A DNA stretch of 64,000 nucleotides. Source: Asterias amurensis. Its lineage: Eukaryota; Echinodermata; Asteroidea; Forcipulatida; Asteriidae. The stretch covers positions 11,470,001 to 11,534,000 of the forward strand of contig NC_092650.1 in NCBI RefSeq assembly GCF_032118995.1. Direction: 5' to 3'. The position numbers and the translations under genes are program-made. Positions within the stretch are counted from its first letter, which is position 1. The number at the start of each line of letters is the position of its first letter. This document shows positions 32,177 to 42,283 of this stretch, piece after piece. The notes under the pieces were generated by a model. It was given only the letters and a program-made list of their open reading frames with translations. It ran no database searches and was not told the origin of the DNA.

Positions 32177-32875
32177 ATGCGTTCAGCACAGTACTCAAAG
32201 TAAACCGTGGGGGCCTGTTGGATGTTTGTACGCGCTAAAAAAAGGGAGTTTTTAACCTCTTTCCCTTTGTTTCAGTTAATCATACCACTTTGTGTTTCTC
32301 CTTGTACATTATTTGAACTAACGGTTCTATGAACATGGACTTTCAAAGTAGTAAAGCATAGCTTATGCTCTTTTCAGATGTATAAAAAAATGCCAAGTGT
32401 AAAAAAAACTACTCATTTTGCTTGAACACATCCCATAATGGCATACGGAGACCACCAGCAAAGATCGCAGTACTGAAAATTTACAAACTGTGAAAATACA
32501 ATGCAGGGTGATTAGGGTGGATCCACTCTCAGCCCCTTTCTGTCCCGATAAATGCGACCCTACTCGGCCAGAGTCATCGTCAATACTATTCCACATTCAT
32601 TAAATCCCTACCAACCGAACCTTCCCAAATTCACCACACCTACATTCCTACATACCATGTTCTCAATGTGCCACTTCACAATACCCAAACCAAACCAAAA
32701 ATCAAGTCCAAATAAGGAACTCTCTGAACCTAGACATTTTTTTACTGCTGGTGCCAAAATACAACTTAAAAAGAACTGGGCTGCTTGACCAACTCTCCGC
32801 AAACTAAATAGAGACTATAGAATTTCGCGCTACCAAAAACCAAACAAGTTACACCAAATGGTAACACTTTTACAC
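32177..32875. other. Unassigned segment shared with arm Z
   Basis: No recognised gene. On the minus strand a 64-codon and a 77-codon frame are also kept in Z (58716-59146), but only because the two arms are recent duplicates. Confidence 0.4.
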
Positions 32876-32976
32876 GCAGGCTCCAACCTTTCATCTTCGG
32901 CAGTCAGCGAGGCATTTTCGGCTTCAGACTATGCATAAATAACTCACTATCTGCTTACCACTGATGAGTCCATCCA
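32876..32976 (+). repeat. SINE tail without tRNA head (copy X)
   Basis: CAGGCTCCAACCTTTCATC to GATGAGTCCATCC parallels the tail of the SINE at 27440-27645. Confidence 0.65.
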
Positions 32977-33052
32977 TTCGGCTTTAAAGTGTCCTTTTGG
33001 TTAAAAATCTTTGTTCTGACATCTGGTTAAAGTGTTTGGTCAAGGTCTTGGT

Positions 33053-33425
33053 TTAAAGCCATTATACACTTTCGGTAAACGGTGTTGTCCAAGTCCCACA
33101 CTTCGTGTATCACAACTTATATATAAAATAACAAACCTGTGAAAATTTAGGTTCAATCGGTCATCGGAGTCGGGAGAAAATAGCGGAAAACCCACTCTTG
33201 TGTCCGCACGTTTCGCCGTGTTATGACATGTGTTTAAAATAAATCCGTAATTCTCGCTATCGAGAATTGATATTGTTTTACTGTTTTCTCAAAAAGTAAA
33301 GCATTTTATGGACTAATATTTCAAGAGAAGTCTTTCACCATTACCTTCTGTAAACCCTGTAAATTATTTGTAAATCTGTGAACTTTAAAAAAAATTTCTG
33401 TACCGAAAGTGTATAATGGCTTTAA
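33053..33425 (+). mobile_element. TTAA MITE, family B, complete, with perfect 25-bp inverted ends
   Basis: The left 25 bp (33053-33077: TTAAAGCCATTATACACTTT then CGGTA) are the exact reverse complement of the right 25 bp (33401-33425). Arm Z lacks the element: its uninterrupted site at about 58451-58480 has one TTAA where X has two. The 373-bp span codes for nothing. TTAA duplication suggests mobilisation by a piggyBac-group transposase. Confidence 0.95.
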
Positions 33426-33429
33426 GTGG

Positions 33430-33535
33430 TAAGGCTAGGTTTAGTGTTAGGGTGGGGTGAGGGTTAGGGTAGGGTATGGGAGGGTATGGGTTTGGGCTAG
33501 GGTTAGGTTGGGCTAGGGTACGTAGGTTAGATCAT
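33430..33535. repeat. Degenerate TTAGGG-like interstitial repeat (copy X)
   Basis: Words AGGGTTAGGGTAGGG, TATGGGAGGGTATGGG and GCTAGGGTTAGG over about 100 bp, purine-rich on this strand. The inverted counterpart is at 58365-58455. Confidence 0.75.
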
Positions 33536-34340
33536 TGGGGTGTCAGATCATTGATGTGCTAACTGATTGATTTGGATACACTAAAAAGGTCATGAATTGC
33601 AGCATGGACTCGCACTTGTATCGACGAACCAATCCCTTTGCAGGTAATAATTGTTTTTCAATATTTAGCATGCGAATCCACACAACACAATCAACATAAG
33701 CAAATCTGAGAAGGTATGTTCATCATCAAGGACCAAATTTGGTCATTGCTTAGCAAACAGCAAGCAACTAAATTTTCCAGCAAACATTGTTATGATCCTG
33801 GACAGTCAAGTTAGAGCATGCCAACAGCACTGGAATACATTTAATCTGATAATCATTGAAAAGCGCAATACCTACATGTAGACCACTGTCCAATACATCT
33901 GGCTTTCGCGCAGACACATGCAAAACAGCAGCAAATGATCAGTTCCCTGTTGCCACTAACGGTACATAGCTACAACGCGTCATGGGCTTGGAGAATCACA
34001 TGGGTAAATTAGGTTTAACTCTAACCCGAATTCAAAAACCACGAACAATTGAATATATTCTTTGTGTTGACATAACGTCTGTTTGACCTGTACTTTTAGT
34101 CATTAAAGTGCGCGTCCCGGTTGACCTTTGTCATGCCCGTGTGCCACACAGACATTTTTGTCACTCCAAGCTAGTCAATGTCTTGCCCTCTAGCGGCAAA
34201 TTACACAAAAACTGGCGCTACAACCAAAAAGCTATTTTCATAGTATATTCCCACGAAAATTAGTATGTTACTGACCTATTTTATAGACCTTGCTTATATT
34301 TTAGAACTGGGCTGTTATCGTGACTTATTTTTGTAAAAAA
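33536..34340. other. Unassigned segment shared with arm Z
   Basis: No ORF of note and no RNA gene. A CTCTAGCGGCAAATT word at 34188 resembles the CTAGAGGGCGCT word seen in the hAT-like element at 39024 only loosely. Confidence 0.4.
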
Positions 34341-34560
34341 TTAAAGGAACATTACAAAATTGTTTTTGCTAGCTAAAAAGTTGTTGTCAGTGTCAGCACT
34401 TTATGTATCTACCACAAACATAAACTGACAAACCTGTAGAAGTTTGAGATCGGTCAGCCATCGGAGTCACATGAAAATAGTGGCAAAAAGGACTAAAAAT
34501 TTTGCATTGCATCTGATGCAAAACAAAAATGAAAAAAACTCTCACTGAGTGATGAACCCT
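34341..34560 (+). mobile_element. TTAA MITE, family C, partial
   Basis: Starts TTAAAGGAACATTACAAAAT. The inverted counterpart in Z (57330-57546) ends TTCTGTAATGTTCCTTTAA. Internal words (ACAAACCTGTAGAAGTTTGAG) are shared with another copy at 56440-56597. A second family C start, TTAAAGGATCATTACAGAAC, lies at 34655 and is cut by the Y junction at 34703. Confidence 0.7.
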
Positions 34561-35709
34561 AAAATCTTTATGAGCTTAATTTGGTTGAGCTGTTTTAATT
34601 CTGCTTCAAGATTGTTTGTTTTAGTAGTTGGCTTTCTGAATAAACTCCAGCAACTTAAAGGATCATTACAGAACTTGGTTTTTACTAACAAAACCATTGA
34701 GCTCAATTAAGACCAAATTCGAAGCTAGTCTCGCTCGACTAACATCGTCGATGATGTTCGCGTCGGTTTGTGATTTTTTACCGATAGGCATGACCACGAG
34801 TCCACAAAATTCATCCATCGAACAACTTTAGTATAAAATCGCGATAGGTCAGACAACTCGTCTCTCGGACAACTAGACAGACTGACAACTCGATAGGTAA
34901 GACAACCCAACCTCAAACAACTTGACACTCTGACAACTCGCCGCTTGTATTGTACGCACGGTAAATTTTTTGAGCAAAAAATTATACAAAATTTCACCAA
35001 AACGAGTGGGCACATTTGTCGTGGTAAGTACTCCCCACAAAAAAGCTACTGTAAGTGACATCGGGGGAAAGTTTTGTCATAAAAATGTGGGTTTTTATTG
35101 GGAAAATAATTTCCACGCCTTGGACTACAAAAAAGGTTCTACTGGGGCTATTTTGGGTAATTTGAAACAGTGTTTACTGTCTTTGTGTTAACAAAAAAAT
35201 GTGATGTATATGTCTAATGTTTTCCCTGCTGCCCGCTCACCTTTTTGGCATGCGAATCCGTAATCCAAGTAACTAAGAAAAGCTGGCCTCACATATAAAA
35301 ATAAAAGTTGTTTTCAGAAACTTTATAATTATATATAGTTATATGAAAAATAACTACTGAACACGAGACAAAATTTACAAAAGTAATATGGCTAGAAAGA
35401 GTGTTTCTTAAGCTTTAAATTGATACATAACTTGTTCTAACATGCGACGGTCGACAACAAAGTGTTTCTCTGTCCAAATGTCAAAAATTCACATGAAAAC
35501 ATCAAACCCATGTGCTGTGGAAGCACTTACCTCTTCCTTTGGAAAGTTTAGACTGCTATAGATGTGATTTTTCAGCCGAAGCATAATAGTCAAAACTGTC
35601 ATGAAACTCGGGGAAATGTGTGTGTGACTGTAGCACAGGGATGTGGGATACATTTTTAGTATGAAGACGGCCAAAGGGGTTAAACTTTGAAGAAATAAAA
35701 GGCAAAAAA

Positions 35710-35950
35710 AACCTCCTACAGGACATCCTCTAGGTCAGCATTTGTAGTGGGTTCTCTACGCTCTTCCTCAGAGAACCTCTTGGCCAAACATCGCACTGTC
35801 TTTAAGCTGGTTCACTACTCGTTTTCTGCTGCTCAAAATGTATGGAACTCATTACCATCACATTTTCACCATGCAACTACACTCGGACAGTTCCCAAGAA
35901 AGTACCGGAGACTCATTTTTACCAAAATGCTTGACTGGTGTCTCATATGA
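35710..35950 (+). mobile_element. L2/CR1-like LINE C-terminus (copy Y)
   Basis: GSLRSSSENLLAKHRTVFKL and FSAAQNVWNSLPSHFHHATT are retained; the frame is shorter than in X because of upstream changes. Confidence 0.8.
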
Positions 35951-37046
35951 AAGAATTTGTGAAAACAATCACTTTCAAATGGTAAAAAAACAATGAGATC
36001 GAACGTTGAATTTAATTGGTATTTTAACTTGCTGCCCTGAAAAGCTCATAAGAGATAACACCATTAAGTTGGATGTTTTATGAAAATTTACCATGGGGTT
36101 TTCTTGGTCGACAGAATCTCAGTCACCTTGTGATCATAGTCAAAGGAGGATATGACCACAGTGTCGTTACTCTCGTCGGCTTACAAGATGTGGTTGGATT
36201 TGGTTCATGAGGTTGGAGCTCAGATGGTGACATTCTGTTGCCTGTGGTTGTTTTTTGGTAGGGACTTCTTGAGGATCGCAAGATCTGGATTTTGTTTATG
36301 GTTTATCGGTACTATTGTCTGGCCTTCTTGACGGATTTAAGGATCTGCATACAGACTTGATAGGTTGAAGGTTAGGGTTTGCTTTAGGGCTTAGGTATAG
36401 GTAGGGGTTGACTGTGATCATGTCCACCTCTGATCACGACCTCAAGGTAATTTAAATTCTGTCGACCTACACTTTCAAACGTTTACCAATAAACCCCACT
36501 GCGGCCATGGATCATTCTTCAACACCAATTCAAGCAACAACTTAGTCACTATCAAAAAGGACATTCACGTCAGTCAATCTGACATTCTTTTTTTTACAAT
36601 AGCAAATGGGAGAAGGCAAGATTGATATGGACAGAAACTACGATGAATACCAGTTCAGTGCAATTTCGATGAGGAAACAAACAAAGCCTCAAGTTGTGTA
36701 CATGCTTTGTTGCAATTTGTATGGGTCGCATACACTTTCTTGGGAGCTCCTGGTATATGGGGTTTATTTATCAAGAATACGTCTTCTAATTTTTCGTTTT
36801 GCAAAAAGTAACAAATGTAAAAATTCATTTGTTGATTTTTATTTATTCAATTTTTTTTTCAAATTTGTATGCATTCTTCATTTAAAGCAATCACACAGCA
36901 TCGGTGAACAGCATTGTCCAAATGCCTGCACTTCAGGTATCACAACTTACATATATAAATTACACCATTAACTTCTGTAAGCCTTGTAAGTTATCTGTAA
37001 ATCTGTGAACTTTAAATTTCTGTTCTGTTTAGAAAATGTCCAATGG

Positions 37047-37412
37047 CTTTAAAGACATTGGACACTATTGGTAATTGTCAAAGACCAGTTTTCTCACTTG
37101 GTGTATCTCAACATATGCATAAAAACCAAACCTGTAGTAATGTTAGCTTGACACGGTTGTCTGAGTGGCGAGAAAGAAAAAGCACCCTAGTCACACAAAG
37201 TTATCTGCTTTCAGATGCTTGATTTCGAGACCTTATAAATCTGAGGTCTCGAAATCAAATTCATGTAAAACTACTTCTAAGCAAAAACTGCTTCACTTCA
37301 TCAGAGGGAGCCGTTTCTCACAATGTTTTATACTATCAATGTCTCCCCATGACTCGTTACCAAGTGAGGTTTTATGAGAATAATTATTTTGAGTAATTAT
37401 CAATAGTGTCAA
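37047..37412 (+). mobile_element. TTAA MITE, family A (copy Y)
   Basis: Begins TTTAAAGACATTGGACACTA and ends TCAATAGTGTCAAAAACTTG. It retains CTTGGTGTATCTCAACATAT, where X has a 5-nt deletion. Confidence 0.82.
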
Positions 37413-37559
37413 AAACTTGCGTTCAGCACAGTACTGAAAGTAAACCATGGGGGGCCTGTTGGATGTTTGTACGCGCTAAAAAAAAACCAATAAACCTAAA
37501 GGGAACAGACTGGGCAAATTTTTCTTTGCTCAATTCCCCATTCTTTATTTTACTTGTAG

Positions 37560-37711
37560 GAGTTGTTGAGACTATGACACTCTGAGATGTATGAGAAAAT
37601 TTGCGGACAGGCACCACAGCAGTAAGGCCTCTTGTAAGAGACTCGAGCCCATAAAGTACGATTGAAACTTTACTGCAGTGAAATCTTTGTCATCGTCCTG
37701 CAACATACCAG
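37560..37711 (+). pseudogene. ctnnbl1: CTNNBL1-like pseudogene exon E1, copy V
   Basis: TACTTGTAG precedes and GTCAGT follows. GAGTTGTTGAGACTATGACA parallels the E1 start of the other copies, and CTTTACTGCAGTGAAATC the CSE region. Frames are badly broken. Only the 3' arm of the upstream hairpin remains recognisable (AATTTTTCTTTGCTCAATT at 37518). Confidence 0.5.
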
Positions 37712-38281
37712 GTCAGTTGTTGTCAATCTTTTGTTATTTTATCTATAAATAAATTTGCTACACTCCAGTACTGCTAACAAATAGGTTTTACAGTTACTGA
37801 ACTCCTGTGTTGAAGCTTTGCGTCCAGAATTCAAACAGTTTCAATTTAATTATTTAGTCGCCAAAACAAACACCTTGAGGTGTGATTTTGAATGATCCTA
37901 TTTGGATATCTAAATTAATCCTGTGAGTGACACGTTCTATGTTGAAGACTATATAAGCCCTTTGAAGCCCTTTATAACGATGCATCAAGATAGAGCTACT
38001 GGTTCCCTCTCAATGTTTTTGAAGCTTGTGGTATGCTAATTGCTTGCAGTTTGGGGTCATTATAAAAAAACAACTCAGCTATCAAGCCCTATGTTAACGG
38101 TCACCCTTTTTTGTCAACCTCTTTGTTCGGCCGGGGAGTGTCAGTCACAGCCATACAGCTGCAGTGTAGCCAGGCATCACACACTGGGTGAGATATCTTG
38201 ACACATGACAGTTATTGGTTGTATGGCTTTTGACTTTCACCCCAAACAAAAATATTTTTAAAAAGAGGAGACTGCCAACAT

Positions 38282-38357
38282 AGGGCTAGATGACGCAGTT
38301 GGTAGAGCGCCAGCTCGTTGATCTGGAGGTCTTTGGTTCGAGTCCCAATTTAGTCAC
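38282..38357 (+). repeat. tRNA-like SINE head in the V intron
   Basis: CAGTTGGTAGAGCGCCAGC and a canonical B box, GGTTCGAGTCC at 38335-38345, are spaced as in a tRNA. The acceptor arms (GGGCTAG and ATTTAGTC) do not pair, and the anticodon stem has a mismatch, so this is a tRNA-derived fragment rather than a tRNA gene. Confidence 0.6.
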
Positions 38358-38392
38358 TTTTGTTTTTCAACCCCAAATCATTTTCTTCACAG

Positions 38393-38514
38393 GTCTGTAA
38401 GAGGCATATGACCAGACAAGCAAGCACAAAAGAAAACAAGATACGCATGATTGAAAAACCTCTTCAGTTGTTCATATTCTGCTAAGATGTTGCCTAGCAA
38501 CAAGGGACGCTCAG
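38393..38514 (+). pseudogene. ctnnbl1: CTNNBL1-like pseudogene exon E2, copy V (no shared stop)
   Basis: CTTCACAG precedes and GTAATA follows. It reads VCKRHMTRQASTKENKIRMI and, after one frame shift in a run of five A, NLFSCSYSAKMLPSNKGRS. This is the best match to CTNNBL1 RHNPSTAEEQEMMENLF and SCLMLSSNRERF (recalled). At the codon where the other copies have TAG this copy has AAA, so it separated before that mutation or escaped it. Confidence 0.7.
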
Positions 38515-39015
38515 GTAATACTGCTAAGAATTATCATGACAACAAATCATTGTGTGAAAGATACATGTAAAACCAACATTGAAAGGGAGAGCAGTGTAGA
38601 CAGACTCATGAGCAGGCCTAGAATTTCATGTTTGAACATGTTGAAAGGACAAAGAAAAGAGCACTTCCATTTGATACTTACATAAATATTATGCACAATT
38701 TCAATCCTCTCATGGATGTCAACAAACTTATGAGGGACTTTTTTAATAAGTCCTGTTGCTAAGACACACAACTGAGTCTGATTCTATATCATATTTAAAC
38801 TAAGGTCATGAAATAATAAGTGTAATAATTAGCTGAAACTAATTAATTAACTTTCTTATTTATTTTGACATGAGAACATTAATTACTAATAGTTAGCTTA
38901 CAAGGTAGTTGCATATCAAAGCACTTTTGCAAATAAATAATTATGTTATAAGTCTTGCTTGAAGTATGACACCATGTGACCTTTACTTCAAATTTCGTAA
39001 TTCAAAAGTTCATTA
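38515..39015. other. AT-rich sequence, nothing recognised
   Basis: Apart from similarity to the intron start after E2 in the other copies (AATACTGCTAAGAATTATCA), no feature is seen. Confidence 0.5.
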
Positions 39016-39023
39016 CTCATGAA

Positions 39024-39679
39024 TAGTGCTGGGCGAATAGTGAAATTTTGTTATTCGGATACCGCTGGCCAACTATCCGAAATTAACCGGATATTCGAAT
39101 AGTTTTTTTGCCGCTAGAGGGCGCTATTTAAAAAAAAAAAAAAAAAAAAAAAATTAAAATAATTTTTTTTTTTGCCGCTAGAGGGCGCTGTTCGTTTGTG
39201 AATGAGATCTTATGGGCGGATTGATATTAGTTTTAGACAGTGTCACTCGGTTCATTCATAAAAAGGACCGGATCTAATTTAAAGATGGCGATTTGCTTTT
39301 TCTTTTGATCGTGATTGACTCTACGTGAAGGAAAACTTTTGTAATCTTTGAACAAATTACGTCAGAAATGTCATTGTTTTAACTCTTCACGGAGGTGAGC
39401 ATAGTTAAATACTTAATATATGCTGTTTTATGCTGTCTTAATAGAAGTTTCATAAGGATTCAGACAAAACATTCATATCAGTTGTCGCCCGACGTCCGCG
39501 GATATGCGGATATTAAAGAATATCCGGTTACTCGGTTGTAATTACAGAATTATCCGGTTTGTAAATAGGTATTCGCGCCTTATGCGGATATCCGGTTAAG
39601 AAAAAAAAGGCATTTGCAGTTACGGATAGGAAAACCTATTCGCCATTAACCGGATATTCGAATAATTCGCCCAGGCCTA
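39024..39679. mobile_element. hAT-like nonautonomous element with 8-bp target duplication
   Basis: CTCATGAA at 39016-39023 is repeated exactly at 39680-39687. Between them the ends are inverted: TAGTGCTGGGCGAAT on the left and ATTCGCCCAGGCCTA on the right, 13 of 15 positions complementary, both with terminal TA(G). An 8-bp duplication and TAG-type ends indicate the hAT superfamily. The interior has repeated CGGATATTCGAATA words, two GCCGCTAGAGGGCGCT words around a poly-A/T tract, and no ORF for a transposase. Confidence 0.88.
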
Positions 39680-39687
39680 CTCATGAA

Positions 39688-40489
39688 CCAAGATAAATTC
39701 ATCTTGAAGTGTGTAGGACCCAGTATTTTAGTGGGACGTTAAATCAATGCAAGCTCATTCAGATGGTAATTGTTAAATGCGCGCTAAAAGAAATTTATTA
39801 TTAATTTTATTTATTTAATACTACAAAATCTGCAGATATGTGAGGCCCAAATGGAAGCACAACAATGTTTTTGAATAGGTTCACTGCACTCCTTTTCCAT
39901 CATCTTCTACTTCCCCTTCTCAATCTTTTTTTTTTACTGGTATCCATAAATGTTCATAGTCATATGCCATACTACTGGTCAGCACTCAATTCGTGTACAA
40001 TCTTCTAAGAGAACAGCGTGCCGACCAAGAGAGGCCATCAGCAAATCTCTGTCGCAGAGTCTGTTGCACATTCAAATACCATCCCTATCAACTCCGGAGA
40101 ACTTGCAACTTCATAAAATAGTGTCCAGTGCCTTTAAAGTTTTTGTTTGTGGTTTTGTTTATTATTACAGGTTACTATACCTCATACATATTCATGATCG
40201 AGAGTCAGGTTCTTACAGCTCAATTCATCATCATGTGCCAGGTGTTAGTTTTGCTATTAGCTGAGAGAATGTTTTTTGCCATGGGCACTAAAACACATTG
40301 AGACGGTTGCTGTGAAAAAGGCTGTATACATTTAAAGACATCAGGTGATTTGGGTTAATAAGTTGTGTTATTATGTATTGTACTCTTTCTTTGTTTCACT
40401 TATTATAGGCAGTGGACAATATTGGTAATTACTCAAAATAATTATTATCAAAAACCTTTCATAATAGAGGCTCTAAAGGTCCTTCAAGC
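39688..40489. other. Mostly unassigned, with two MITE ends
   Basis: AATAGTGTCCAGTGCCTTTAAA at 40118-40139 is a solo right end of a family A MITE. GGCAGTGGACAATATTGGTAA at 40410 begins a partial family A copy that breaks off after CAAAAACCTTTC (about 40460). A 104-codon frame (39950-40264) has no recognised domain. Confidence 0.55.
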
Positions 40490-41390
40490 CTCTTTTATGC
40501 ATTTGCACCCCATTCACACAGCGCATAGTGCAACATTATTGCAAATGTTGTATTGTGCCGGAGCAGCGGTGTATACTGTATGTGTGTTTGAGGGTAGGTG
40601 TAGTGACCCAAACAAGTGTCTAAAAAGCTTCACAAATGATCGTGCAATGTATTATCTTCTTGTGTACTTTCAAGTTAGTGTGTAAACCTTTCGAGGGGCA
40701 CTTTTAACCATTAAACAATAACACATATCAGACCACAGAAGGTGATGACTTTTTTTCTTGCCACTCCGCAGTTATTTCGCACGCCAATTTGTCATCACCT
40801 TGCTTTTTGCTGAAGCAAACATCTAAAATGTTACGTGCCTAAGCTAGCAACCGCTCGTGAATCAGGTTTACGCTTAAGCAATTTTTGTTGCTATGTTAAG
40901 CAAACAAATTTTCTTACTGTTAAACAGCCCTATGCCATTGGGCCCTTCACACACACACAGTGCAACATTATTCCAATATGTTATTGGTGTGGCGTGCAGC
41001 ATTGATTTGGGTGTGCATTTGACGTGTGTTTGTATGGTAGGTGTAGCGAAGTAAACACGTCTGAAATGTTTAAGGAATGATGTACAAAGTATTATCTTCT
41101 TATTTTCTCTCAAGTTGTGTAAACCTTCCAAGTGGCGCTTTGAACCATTACAAATAGTACATGGAAGACAGAGAAGGCGTTAACTTTTGTTTTATTGCCA
41201 CTCTGCATTTATATCGCCCGCCATTTTGTCAGTAGGGGGCCTACCTTCTTCTATTTTGCTGCAGCAAATGATTTACAATCTTGTGTGTGCCGTTTGTTTA
41301 CGTGCTTAACCTCGTGAAATATGTGTACATCCTCCATGGTTTAAGCGATTATTTTTGCTACGTTAAGCAAAATAAATTGCTAACCGTTAA
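40490..41390. repeat. Two diverged tandem copies of a ~430-bp sequence
   Basis: Matching words: AGTGCAACATTATT (40528 and 40960), AGTATTATCTTCTT-type words (40648 and 41089), GTGTAAACCTT (40679 and 41117), and TTGCTGAAGCAAA/TTGCTGCAGCAAA (40806 and 41258). No coding signal is seen. Confidence 0.75.
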
Positions 41391-41514
41391 GCAGCTTTTT
41401 GAAATTTGGCCCTGTTCTGTTCAACAGTTGAACAGTCTGTTTTATCAGTTGTTTATCAGTTGTTTAAGTGTGTTATGTTTTTCATTTATTTCCTTGTATT
41501 TTGTAACTTAAGTG

Positions 41515-42065
41515 TCAAGAACAAAAACAGTTTGAAAAGGATTGTTAGACTTGGGTCTCAAAATTATCAGAGAGCCACAGAGAGACTTAACCAAGGTCAG
41601 TGAGCGACAGATACTTAAGAGATAATTATGTACTTAGGCAATTGTTTAACAATGACCACCCCCCCCCCCCCCAAATAGATGGAAATTTCTGTTTTGTTAC
41701 ATTCAGACCTGTTCTGAGTGGTTTTTGTTTTGCACTTGTTTTCAACCGTTTTTGTATGCTGGGTGTCAGCTATTTGGAGGTCTGGTTCACCACCGTTTAT
41801 CTGTTTACACTGTATTTATAAATTGTTTTGTGGTTCTTATTAATGTATATTCAATTAATGTGTTTTATATTTATTCAGTTGTCTGTAATTGCTGTGGTTT
41901 CACACAACTCTTACTTACCTGCTTCTTGTCATTGTGCCAAGTAATCTATATATTTTTAACTAATTGTATTTTGTCTACTTCCAGTCGTAACTGTAAATGT
42001 TTTATATGAAGCAAGCCAACTGAATTAATTGACTATTGAAGATTATTAAAGTTTTTTTAATTGAA
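41515..42065 (+). mobile_element. 3' end of a non-LTR retrotransposon
   Basis: Translated pieces KNKNSLKRIVRLGSQNYQRA, SERQILKR and VLRQLFNNDHP correspond to the end of jockey-type RT ORFs (an LNRIVxxxSKI block, a RQxLxxA block, a NDPxHPL block). A C13 run interrupts at about 41660. The element closes with ATTAAAGTTTTTTTAATTGAATTGAAT, a typical low-complexity LINE tail. Confidence 0.6.
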
Positions 42066-42181
42066 TTGAATAGCCTCTGTGCCTTTTGTCAACTTCTTTC
42101 TTCAAGAAACAACCTGAGGTTTGACACGCTCATTTTTCGACTGTCACCAAATCTACCACTGTTTTGGACTGTAAAACCGCT

Positions 42182-42283
42182 CTGGTCAGAGAGTTCAACA
42201 TTCATGTTTTTGATCCCAACAACAAAGAATCCAAGGTTTTTCTGAACATGCTTGAGGCTGCTGGTTTAAACCAACTTGTGTTT
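42182..42283 (+). mobile_element. LINE AP-endonuclease fragment
   Basis: The frame reads REFNIHVFDPNNKESKVFLN followed by MLEAAGLNQLVF. GDFNIHVDDPxNxxxxxFLxLLExxGLxQHV is the classic block of the endonuclease domain of non-LTR retrotransposons. The leading GD is RE here. It abuts the satellite array. Confidence 0.78.

Larger units (their letters stand above)
27908..34703 (+). repeat. Segmental duplication arm X (inverted partner Z)
   Basis: This 6.8-kb arm is matched in reverse orientation by about 56550-64000. Anchors: the E2 start (27908 and 63999), the 28325/63590 words, 29330/62625, 32240/59277, 33052/58465 and 34360/57520. X has a private MITE at 33053. Z has private MITEs at 56691 and 61430. 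The homology ends near 34703 at the junction with the direct copy Y. Confidence 0.92.
34703..37490 (+). repeat. Direct partial duplicate Y of arm X
   Basis: It matches X from about 29320 to 32240. It contains the minisatellite (34848-34945), the LINE C-terminus (35710-35950), the unknown frame (36606-36971), the shortened family B MITE (36885-37050) and a family A MITE (37047-37412). It begins inside a family C MITE and ends at TACGCGCTAAAAAAA (37485). It has the empty TTAA site GTGTTTCTTAAGCTTTAAAT near 35400. Confidence 0.9.

Noticed and set aside
32608..32802. Frames at 32608-32802 and 58716-58910 as a conserved small gene
   Set aside because: Conservation is explained by the recent inverted duplication, with no homology to a known protein family.
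33430..33535. A true telomere or internal fusion site
   Set aside because: The TTAGGG-like words are irregular, only about 100 bp long, and duplicated with the arm.
38282..38357. A functional tRNA gene
   Set aside because: The B box is canonical, but acceptor arms do not pair and the anticodon stem has a mismatch. A tRNA-derived SINE head explains it better.
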